From an uncultured Clostridia bacterium (GTDB taxonomy: Bacteria > Bacillota > Clostridia > Oscillospirales > Acutalibacteraceae): 64,000 nt of DNA. Under the pieces are notes generated by a model. That model was not told the origin of the DNA. It was given only the letters and a program-made list of their open reading frames with translations, and made no database searches. The position numbers were made by a program, and so were the translations under genes. Positions 57,234-64,000 of the stretch are shown piece by piece. Positions within the stretch are counted from its first letter, which is position 1. Every line of letters begins with the position of its first letter. The stretch lies in NCBI GenBank assembly GCA_944384835.1, contig CALWUU010000028.1:1-64000 (forward strand). The letters run 5' to 3'.

Positions 57234-57274
57234 AAAAAGAGTTTTTGCTGATTTTATTAGTAAAAACTCTTTTT
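57234..57274 (+). terminator. Terminator after mgsA
   Basis: AAAAAGAGTTTTT pairs with AAAAACTCTTTTT about 20 nt after the stop, followed by T-rich DNA. Confidence 0.8.
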
Positions 57275-57398
57275 TGTTTATAGATATTTTAAACATATAT
57301 TTTCTATACAAATTTAGTATACATTAACAAAATTATTCTTTTTATACGCTTTTTTCATTTTTTATATTGTCAATAGAAAAAATCTATGCTATATTTTG

Positions 57399-57495
57399 AG
57401 TTACCTTTAGCTAACTTCTATATTATTTCTGTAAAATACTTTTGTCTTGTCGAATAAAAAGACTTACACACACATGTAAGTTAGCATACACTAAC
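57399..57495. promoter_or_regulatory. Candidate iron-regulator sites before the siderophore importer
   Basis: Three inverted repeats: AGTTA-CCTTTAGC-TAACT (57399-57416), CTTACA-CACACA-TGTAAG (57463-57480) and GTTAG-CATACA-CTAAC (57480-57495). The TTAG/CTAA half-sites resemble DtxR/IdeR-type boxes. Unproven, but position and content fit iron control. Confidence 0.45.
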
Positions 57496-57511
57496 AGGTT
57501 TGGGGGTAATC

Positions 57512-58555
57512 ATGAAAAGCAGACTTTTAACCATCATTTTAGCCGTCACCTTATTTCTTTTGGCAATTCTTTCCCTTTTTGTGGGCGTGATGGATATCAA
57601 CTTAGCTTCTTTATTTTCCGGTGATGCAAAACAATGGGAAATTTTTATAGTTTCCAGATTACCCAGACTATTGGCAATATTGTGTACCGGCGTTGGTATG
57701 AGCGTAGCCGGTTTAATCATGCAGCAGCTTTGTATGAATAAATTTGTTTCACCTACGACAGGAGCAACCATTTCATCCGCTCAATTGGGCATTTTGCTGG
57801 CATTATTATTTATGCCGGGCTCTACTTTGTGGGGACGGGCGATGTTTGCATTTGCTACCGCGATTCTTGGCACATGGCTATTTGTCTGGTTTATTCAAAG
57901 AGTAAAGTTTAAAGATGTTGTTATGGTTCCTCTGGTTGGTATCATGTTCGGCAATGTAATCGGCGGTATTACCAATTTTCTGGCCTATAAATTTGAAATG
58001 ACACAGGCATTATCCTCTTGGTTAGTCGGTCATTTCTCTCTTGTCATAAAAGGCAGATACGAAATTGTTTATTTGGTTGTTCCCCTTGTAATCATTGCAT
58101 TTATTTTTGCCAATCATTTTAATATTGTTGGTATGGGCAAAGACTTTTCAAAAAACCTGGGTGTAAATTATAACGTGATTTTATTTATGGGGCTCACCAT
58201 TGCCGCTGTGATTACCGCATCTGTAGTGGTAGTAGTAGGTGCTATTTCGTATATTGGTCTGATTGTGCCAAATGTGGTAGCCATGTTTAAAGGAGATAAA
58301 ATACGCGGCACTTTGGTAGATACTGCTTTGTTTGGAGCAATATTTGTACTGGTTTGCGATATGATAGGCAGAGTGGTAATTGCTCCGTATGAACTGCCAA
58401 TTGAGCTGATTGTAGGTATTTTAGGAAGCATTTTATTCATCGGTCTGCTATTATACCGTTTGAAAAACGGGAGAAAGGCAATCAGGCTCACAGGCTCCGG
58501 AACCACAGGATGCGGCAATTCCAGTTCCCACTTAGATGGAGGTAATCAAACATGA
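57512..58555 (+). CDS. Iron-siderophore ABC permease (FecCD, YclN-like)
   Basis: The 347-residue FecCD-family permease has about nine helices, with RLPRLLAILCTGVGMSVAGL near the N-terminus and AISYIGLIVPNVVAMF, the ATPase-contact loop, later. Order and size match the first permease of yclNOPQ (petrobactin import in B. subtilis). The ATG at 57512 has GGGGG upstream. The stop overlaps the next gene by 4 nt. Confidence 0.92.
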   Translation: MKSRLLTIILAVTLFLLAILSLFVGVMDINLASLFSGDAKQWEIFIVSRLPRLLAILCTGVGMSVAGLIMQQLCMNKFVSPTTGATISSAQLGILLALLFMPGSTLWGRAMFAFATAILGTWLFVWFIQRVKFKDVVMVPLVGIMFGNVIGGITNFLAYKFEMTQALSSWLVGHFSLVIKGRYEIVYLVVPLVIIAFIFANHFNIVGMGKDFSKNLGVNYNVILFMGLTIAAVITASVVVVVGAISYIGLIVPNVVAMFKGDKIRGTLVDTALFGAIFVLVCDMIGRVVIAPYELPIELIVGILGSILFIGLLLYRLKNGRKAIRLTGSGTTGCGNSSSHLDGGNQT

Positions 58556-59529
58556 ATAAAGCCGTATTCCAATCGAACCTTACAAAAATGATCATTTTAT
58601 CTATTTTGGCTTTGAGCGCTGCTGCTGCTTATATGCTGATAGACGTGAATTTTACCAATGAAAAGCTGTTCTTATATGCAATGAAAATTCGTACGCCTAA
58701 GTTGATTGTCATGATCATTACTGCCTTTGCCATTGGCGGAGCTTCTATTGTGTTTCAATCTGTAATCAACAATCGCATTGTAACCCCATGTTTGCTGGGC
58801 ATGAATTCGCTTTATACTTTAATTCATACCGCTGTAATCTTTTTTGCTGGTTCAAGCAGTATTCTTGCGGTAAATGCCAACCTTGCGTTTGCTGCTGATT
58901 TAATCATTATGGGGGTAACAGCAACGTTAATTTATAGTTATTTTTTTAAAAAAACAAAACACAATGTATTATATGTATTACTGATAGGCACTGTCCTTAC
59001 TTCTTTGTTTTCCAGCATTCAGTCCACTCTGACAAGGGTTATGGATCCAAATGAATATGATAATCTATTAAATACCCTTGTAGCCAGCTTTAGTAATATC
59101 AACACAGAAATTATTATTTTTTCCGTCATCGTTTTAGGTGCAGTGATTGCTTTTTTAGGAAAGGATTTGTCTGTTTTAAATGTTCTCACACTTGGAAAAA
59201 ATCAGGCAATTAATCTTGGCGTAAATTATGACAGAAGCGTACGCCGCCTGCTTTTGGGCGTGACCTTATTTATTGCTGTTGCTACTGCCATGGTAGGACC
59301 AATTTCTTTTCTTGGATTGATTATTGCCAACCTGTCAAGACAATTGCTAAAAACATATAAACATAGTTTCTTAATGTTAGGGTCTGCTTTGTTTGGAATC
59401 ATTGTACTTGTGGGAGGACAATTGATCGTAGAACAAATTTTTACTTATTCCGTTCCTATCAGTGTTTTTATAACAGTAGGAGGAGGCCTTTACTTCCTGT
59501 ATCTTCTATTAACGAGAAGGAGTGTATGA
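58552..59529 (+). CDS. Iron-siderophore ABC permease 2 (FecCD, YclO-like)
   Basis: The second FecCD permease (325 residues): IRTPKLIVMIITAFAIGGAS, NRIVTPCLLGMNSLY and VGPISFLGLIIANLSRQLL. Its ATG overlaps the first permease stop, and its own stop overlaps the ATPase start region, so the operon is translationally coupled. Confidence 0.92.
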   Translation: MNKAVFQSNLTKMIILSILALSAAAAYMLIDVNFTNEKLFLYAMKIRTPKLIVMIITAFAIGGASIVFQSVINNRIVTPCLLGMNSLYTLIHTAVIFFAGSSSILAVNANLAFAADLIIMGVTATLIYSYFFKKTKHNVLYVLLIGTVLTSLFSSIQSTLTRVMDPNEYDNLLNTLVASFSNINTEIIIFSVIVLGAVIAFLGKDLSVLNVLTLGKNQAINLGVNYDRSVRRLLLGVTLFIAVATAMVGPISFLGLIIANLSRQLLKTYKHSFLMLGSALFGIIVLVGGQLIVEQIFTYSVPISVFITVGGGLYFLYLLLTRRSV

Positions 59530-59531
59530 TA

Positions 59532-60284
59532 ATGCAAATAAAAGATTTGACAAAAAAATATAATGGAAATCCTGTTGTAGACTCGGTTGACCTGGAAATT
59601 CCAAAAGGAAAGGTAATTTCTTTTATTGGTCCCAACGGTGCAGGAAAATCTACTGTTATGGGAATGATTTCACGGTTAATTGCCCGTGACAGCGGATTGG
59701 TTGCCTTTGACGGCACAGATATTGAAAAATGGAAAAGCAAAGAGCTGTCAAAACGTCTGGCAATTTTAACGCAAAGCAACAATATCCAAATGAAACTGAC
59801 AGTACGGGAACTGGTAGCTTTTGGCCGTTTTCCTTATTCGGGAAATCGAACCACCAAAGAAGATGAAGAAATCATTCAGCAGGCAATTGCTTATATGGAG
59901 CTTGAGGAGTTTCAAGACAGATTTATTGACGAATTATCCGGCGGACAGCGTCAGCGTGCTTTAATCGCTATGGTTATTGCTCAGGATACGGATTACGTTT
60001 TATTGGACGAACCTACGAATAATCTGGATATTTACCACGCTACCAATATGATGAAAATCGTGCGCCGCCTTTGCGACGAATTAGGGAAAACCATCATATT
60101 GGTACTGCATGAAATCAATTATGCCGCATTTTATTCGGACTATATCTGCGCTTTTGTAGATGGTAAAGTAGCCAAATTCGGGACTGTGAAGGAGGTGATG
60201 ACAAAGGAAACTTTGTCAGAAATTTATAAGGTAGATTTTGAAATCCTGGAAATAGAGGGAAAACCTTTATCCATTTATTATTAA
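59532..60284 (+). CDS. Iron-siderophore ABC ATP-binding protein (YclP-like)
   Basis: A 250-residue FepC/FecE-type ATPase with Walker A GPNGAGKSTVMG, Q-loop ILTQSNN, signature LSGGQRQRALIA, Walker B VLLDEPTNNLD and switch His (VLHEIN). The ATG at 59532 has AAGGAG at 9 nt; an ATG two codons earlier overlaps the permease stop too closely to that site. Confidence 0.94.
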   Translation: MQIKDLTKKYNGNPVVDSVDLEIPKGKVISFIGPNGAGKSTVMGMISRLIARDSGLVAFDGTDIEKWKSKELSKRLAILTQSNNIQMKLTVRELVAFGRFPYSGNRTTKEDEEIIQQAIAYMELEEFQDRFIDELSGGQRQRALIAMVIAQDTDYVLLDEPTNNLDIYHATNMMKIVRRLCDELGKTIILVLHEINYAAFYSDYICAFVDGKVAKFGTVKEVMTKETLSEIYKVDFEILEIEGKPLSIYY

Positions 60285-60318
60285 ACAAACGAATATTATA
60301 TTAAAAAGGAGTATCAGT

Positions 60319-61317
60319 ATGAGACATATGAAAAAATTTTTTGCTCTTGCAATCGCAGTCGTTATGGCAATCAGCTTAGCTGCTTGTTCCAGCAGCACAT
60401 CAGGTTCTTCAGAAACAACTACAGACTCTGCGCAAAGCAGTCAGCCTGAAACAGTAACCATTAAGAGTTTAAATGCCAACGGTGAAGAAGTAGACTTAGA
60501 AGTGCCTTATAATCCTCAGCGCATTGCGATTTTAGATATGGCATCTTTGGATATTTTGGATGCTTTGGGAGTTGGAGACCGTGTAGTAGGTTCCGCCACT
60601 ACTTCTCTGGACTACTTACAAAGCTATGTAACCAACACGGAAGCAGCGAATTTAGGCACCATTAAAGAGGCTGATATGGAAGCAGTCATGGCCTGCGAAC
60701 CGGATGTTATTTTTATTGGCGGTCGTCTGTCCGCATCTTACGATGCTTTGAGTGAAATTGCTCCTGTTGTATATCTGGCAACGGACTCTGAAGCAGGGGT
60801 GGTAGAAAGCGTAAAGAAAAACGCAAATACAGTTGCTGCTATGTTTGGTCTTGAAGATAAAGCAGAAAGTTTAATGGCTGATTTTGATAGCCGCATTCAA
60901 ACACTTGCTGATTTTGCAAAAGACAAAACAGCTATTGTGGGATTATGTACAAGCGGAAGCTTTAATGTATTAGGCAATGACGGTCGCTGTTCTATAATCG
61001 GCCGTGAAATTGGATTTGATAATGTTGGAGTAGACGCTCAAAATCAAACTTCCACTCATGGCAATGAAGCTTCTTTTGAATATATTGTAGAGAAAAATCC
61101 TGATTATATCTTTGTTATGGACCGTGACGCTGCAATCGGAACCGACGGTGCAAAACTTGCGCAGGAAATTATGGAAAACGAACTGGTTATGGGTACCGAT
61201 GCATATAAAAACGGGCATATTGTTTATCTTGCACATCCGGCTGTATGGTATACCGCAGAAGGAGGCATCACTGCATTGGATCTCATGCTGCAAGATTTAG
61301 AAACAGCCTTGCTGTAA
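60319..61317 (+). CDS. Siderophore-binding lipoprotein (YclQ/FatB-like)
   Basis: A 332-residue exported lipoprotein: signal FFALAIAVVMAISLAAC with a lipobox (SLAAC), then the two-lobe periplasmic-binding fold. LEVPYNPQRIAILDMASLDI, STHGNEASFEYIVEKNPDY and FVMDRDAAIG closely follow YclQ, the petrobactin receptor, so catecholate-type siderophore import is likely. AAGGAG precedes ATG. Confidence 0.92.
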   Translation: MRHMKKFFALAIAVVMAISLAACSSSTSGSSETTTDSAQSSQPETVTIKSLNANGEEVDLEVPYNPQRIAILDMASLDILDALGVGDRVVGSATTSLDYLQSYVTNTEAANLGTIKEADMEAVMACEPDVIFIGGRLSASYDALSEIAPVVYLATDSEAGVVESVKKNANTVAAMFGLEDKAESLMADFDSRIQTLADFAKDKTAIVGLCTSGSFNVLGNDGRCSIIGREIGFDNVGVDAQNQTSTHGNEASFEYIVEKNPDYIFVMDRDAAIGTDGAKLAQEIMENELVMGTDAYKNGHIVYLAHPAVWYTAEGGITALDLMLQDLETALL

Positions 61318-61380
61318 AACTAAAATGTAATAAACGGTTAAAGTAACACCTGCAGGATTTTTATATAAAACTATTATCAA

Positions 61381-61418
61381 ATAAAACAGGCATCTTGGAA
61401 CCAAGATGCCTGTTTTAT
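61381..61418. terminator. Terminator of the siderophore operon
   Basis: ATAAAACAGGCATCTTGG and its complement around AA, followed by a T-rich tail. Confidence 0.9.
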
Positions 61419-61470
61419 TATTTTTATTTTATTTTCCTGAGGAACGCCGATAGTTTTTCAGAGTGACCTT

Positions 61471-61708
61471 TTAAAAATAAGTATTGCTTTTTCCTAATGT
61501 TTCCTTGTATATATCATCGGGAACGGTAGAAAAAACAGCGTACTGATCTCTTTTACGGGAAAGTTGAGAGATAGGAACACGTTTCTTTGTCCCAAAGAAA
61601 AAGTCACGAAAAATGAATTCTTCCACACTCCTAAGTTTTTTCTTATCCGGCCTTCTTATATTCTTCTAATCTTTCCGGGGTGAATTGGCGGTATTTCAGG
61701 AGGCCTGC
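61471..61708 (-). pseudogene. Remnant or frameshifted small gene
   Basis: After the GNAT stop the minus strand continues with protein-like sequence: LLKYRQFTPERLEEYKKAG to a TAA at 61643-61645, then, one frame over, DKKKLRSVEEFIFRDFF then FGTKKRVPISQLSRKRDQYA and a C-terminus DIYKETLGKSNTYF ending at 61471. Together about 75 codons have normal amino-acid content but no start codon. I do not recognise the family. A broken conserved gene or transfer remnant is likely. The rest of 61318-61470 holds only the operon terminator. Confidence 0.4.
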
Positions 61709-62149
61709 CTATTTTTGATAAATTTTGCGAAAGCCGACTACGCCGTCTGTATAACCAATACGCTCATAAAAGCTGTGTGCTTCCGTTCTGAAATCTGAAG
61801 ATACCAAAAATGAATAAGCGCAGCCTTTTTCTTCCGCAAATTTATCAAGAGCTTCCATCAGCATTCGTCCGACACCTTTTCCACGTTGATCGCTGCGTAC
61901 AATTACGTCTTCCACCACCAAAAAGGGATTTACCAAGCATTGACAGCAAACGCCTAACGCTGAACCTACAATTTCTCCATTTTCTTTTGCTACTGCCAAA
62001 AAGCTGCGGTCGTCCCGCTCCATTGTTTCGTATGTTTTTAAACAGCGTTCCAGAGAAGTATTAAACTCTATATGCGGCGGTATCAACTCTTTATAAAGTT
62101 CAATTAACTGCGGCATATCTTCCTGTTTTAAAGCCTCTATCGTAATCAT
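61709..62149 (-). CDS. GNAT family N-acetyltransferase
   Basis: A 146-residue acetyltransferase with the acetyl-CoA motif VIVRSDQRGKGVGRMLM and the C-terminal HSFYERIGY element. The substrate is unknown. ATG 62149 follows AGGAGGG. It lies convergent to the siderophore operon. Confidence 0.88.
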   Translation of the reverse strand: MITIEALKQEDMPQLIELYKELIPPHIEFNTSLERCLKTYETMERDDRSFLAVAKENGEIVGSALGVCCQCLVNPFLVVEDVIVRSDQRGKGVGRMLMEALDKFAEEKGCAYSFLVSSDFRTEAHSFYERIGYTDGVVGFRKIYQK

Positions 62150-62207
62150 GAAATCCCTCCTGGTTTTATTGTACCATATCTTTATGTATGGCAACAGAGA
62201 AAAATAT

Positions 62208-62243
62208 AAAAATACCTCCCATAGTTACATGGAAGGTATTTTT
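62208..62243 (-). terminator. Terminator of aspS
   Basis: AAAAATACCTCCCAT pairs with ATGGAAGGTATTTTT just after the aspS stop, with T-run on the minus strand. Confidence 0.85.
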
Positions 62244-62247
62244 ACAT

Positions 62248-64000
62248 TTAGTCTATATTTTCTTCACTCTGTTCTTGTTTGCAAATAGCAATTCCTAATT
62301 CAACCAATTGTTTTTCATCTACGGTTGAAGGAGAACTTGTCATAAGTTCACCGGAGTTTGCTACTTTCGGGAATGCAATTACATCACGTATGCTTTCACC
62401 GCCCAGCATCAGCATAACCAAACGGTCAAGACCAAATGCCATACCGCCGTGGGGCGGAGCACCGTAACGGAAAGCGTCTATTAAAAACCCAAAGCGTTCC
62501 TGTGCTTCTTGCTCAGTAAAGCCTAACGCTTTGAACATACGCTGCTGCAGCTCCGGATTGCTGATACGAATAGAACCGCCGCCTATCTCATTGCCGTTAA
62601 GAACCATATCATATGCTCTTGCGCATACCTTACTTGGATCTGTTTCCAGCAATTCCAGTCCGTCTTCTTTTGGTGCTGTAAACGGATGATGCATTGCAAC
62701 ATAGCGGTTTTCTTCTTCGTCAAACTCGAATAACGGAAAATCTGTTACCCAAAGAAGATTTGGAGCAGAGGTATCAATCAAATCAAAGCGTGCCGCCAGC
62801 TCACAGCGCAATGCACCCAAAGAATCGAACACCACTTTGGATTTTGGACTTGCCACTAATAACAGCACATCTCCTGTTTCCGCTCCCAAAGCCTTACGTA
62901 CGGCAGTTACCTCATCCGGCGCTAAGAATTTTTCATAACTGGAGGTCTCTCCTTGTTCCGTCAGTCTGGTCCAAGCAAGACCCATAGCGCCGTATGCTTT
63001 AATCCATTCGGTTAGTTTATCAATTTCTTTACGGCTTAATTGATCGGCATGTCCTTTTAAGTTAATACCGCGCACACTGCCGCCTGCGGAAAGCGCTCCG
63101 CCAAATACTCGAAACTCCGTCCCCTGCAAAGCCTGACTTAAATCTACCAGTTCCAGACCAAAACGAAGGTCAGGTTTATCCGATCCAAACCGTTCCATTG
63201 CTTCATGCCATGTCATTCGGCGAAATGGGGTAGGAATATCAATATCCAGTACCTTTTGATATACTTCCCTGATAAATCCCTCGCCTATTGCCATAACGGT
63301 ATCTTCATCTACAAATGACATTTCCAAATCAATCTGTGTAAATTCCGGCTGGCGGTCCGCACGTAAATCTTCATCACGGAAGCAACGGGCAACCTGCATA
63401 TAACGATCAAATCCTGAAAGCATCAACAGTTGTTTATATAACTGAGGAGACTGCGGCAATGCAAAAAAGTTTCCCGGGAAAACACGGGACGGAACCAAAT
63501 AATCTCTCGCGCCTTCCGGTGTGGATTTGATTAGATTCGGCGTCTCTATTTCGATAAAACCATGATTGTCAAAGTAGTCGCGGGCTGCTTTCACAATTTT
63601 ATGGCGGCCGATAATTTTTTCCTGCACATCAGGACGGCGTAAATCCAAATAACGATGTTTTAACCGCAGCTCTTCTTTTACATTGGAATTTTCTGTAATT
63701 TCAAACGGCGGTGTTTCACTCTTTGCCAAAACACGCAGTTCCGTAACAGCAATTTCCACCTCTCCTGTTGGAAGTTCCATGTTTTTTGCAGAACGCTCTT
63801 TCACAATTCCTTTTGCCGCCAATACAAATTCTGCACGAGCTGTAAATGCTTTTTCAAAAATATCCCGATCCGTACTGTCATCAAACGCAAGCTGCAAAAT
63901 ACCGGTTCTGTCTCTCAAATCTATAAAAATCAGTTGTCCCAAGTCACGCTGACGCTGTACCCAACCGCATACTGTTACTTCTTTTCCCACATCTGACAAA
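62248..64000 (-). CDS. aspS: Aspartyl-tRNA synthetase, N-terminus outside the window
   Basis: About 583 C-terminal residues of a bacterial-type AspRS of roughly 600. OB-fold (GWVQRQRDLGQLIFIDLRDR), class II motif 2 (ARCFRDEDLRADRQPEFTQI), the bacterial GAD insertion, and motif 3 (GMAFGLDRLVMLM) are visible. The frame runs off the right edge, so start and promoter are unknown. Neighbour is the GNAT gene downstream. Confidence 0.95.
   Translation of the reverse strand, partial: LSDVGKEVTVCGWVQRQRDLGQLIFIDLRDRTGILQLAFDDSTDRDIFEKAFTARAEFVLAAKGIVKERSAKNMELPTGEVEIAVTELRVLAKSETPPFEITENSNVKEELRLKHRYLDLRRPDVQEKIIGRHKIVKAARDYFDNHGFIEIETPNLIKSTPEGARDYLVPSRVFPGNFFALPQSPQLYKQLLMLSGFDRYMQVARCFRDEDLRADRQPEFTQIDLEMSFVDEDTVMAIGEGFIREVYQKVLDIDIPTPFRRMTWHEAMERFGSDKPDLRFGLELVDLSQALQGTEFRVFGGALSAGGSVRGINLKGHADQLSRKEIDKLTEWIKAYGAMGLAWTRLTEQGETSSYEKFLAPDEVTAVRKALGAETGDVLLLVASPKSKVVFDSLGALRCELAARFDLIDTSAPNLLWVTDFPLFEFDEEENRYVAMHHPFTAPKEDGLELLETDPSKVCARAYDMVLNGNEIGGGSIRISNPELQQRMFKALGFTEQEAQERFGFLIDAFRYGAPPHGGMAFGLDRLVMLMLGGESIRDVIAFPKVANSGELMTSSPSTVDEKQLVELGIAICKQEQSEENID

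Overview
This 64 kb window is a gene-dense, low-GC chromosomal segment of a Firmicute, most likely an anaerobic Clostridia (Oscillospirales/Ruminococcaceae-like). The signs are strong AGGAGG ribosome sites with frequent TTG/GTG starts, many U-tailed intrinsic terminators, an mreBCD-pbp2-minD-mgsA cell-shape locus, a zapA-U32 peptidase pair, proline synthesis by proBA, pyridoxal phosphate made by PdxS next to a MocR regulator, and sortase-type surface proteins with an [A/S]PQTGD signal. No prophage, transposase or CRISPR array is visible.

Layout. 1-5.8 kb: the C-terminal part of a 12-repeat wall-anchored protein, a cell-wall amidase, a broken von Willebrand A gene, and tRNA-Arg(CCG) followed by repeated terminator units. 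5.9-13.2 kb: phosphoglucomutase, a phosphoesterase, an uncharacterised three-gene Gln/Asn-rich cassette, a single-pass membrane protein, and proBA. 13.2-19.3 kb: a structured intergenic repeat, an amidohydrolase, a TIGR04076 protein, divergent pdxS/pdxR, a solute-binding protein and a nicotinamidase-like hydrolase. 19.4-23.3 kb: a frameshifted sortase-type surface protein, a lipoprotein, and tRNA-Arg(ACG), Tyr, Thr and Pro. 23.5-35.7 kb: gtrA, glyQS, rsmE, two small oxidoreductase genes, GTP-type PEP carboxykinase, and a minus-strand housekeeping run (polA, rlmA-like, hydrolase, YwlE-like phosphatase, rimI, tsaD). 36-42 kb: dus, a lactococcin 972-type bacteriocin locus, and a zinc alcohol dehydrogenase. 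42-47 kb: an alpha-glucan unit (GH13 plus glycogen phosphorylase). 47-57 kb: zapA, U32, maf, mreBCD, pbp2, minD-like, mgsA. 57.5-61.3 kb: a four-gene siderophore importer resembling yclNOPQ. 61.4-64 kb: a gene remnant, a GNAT acetyltransferase, and the start-truncated aspS.

Functional themes. Cell-envelope growth (mreBCD, PBP2, amidase, ZapA), alpha-glucan breakdown feeding phosphoglucomutase, iron uptake and a predicted secreted bacteriocin share the segment with translation genes. Most striking are: (a) a lactococcin 972-like precursor with its DUF1430 membrane protein and ABC ATPase, apparently behind an attenuator; (b) a roughly 100-bp two-hairpin element in tandem pairs at two divergent intergenic sites, with base changes that preserve pairing; (c) three exported-protein genes with small disabling lesions, one a 16-bp tandem duplication; and (d) duplicated tRNA tails with terminators beside tRNA-Arg(CCG). 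All calls are from reading the sequence; no database search was run.
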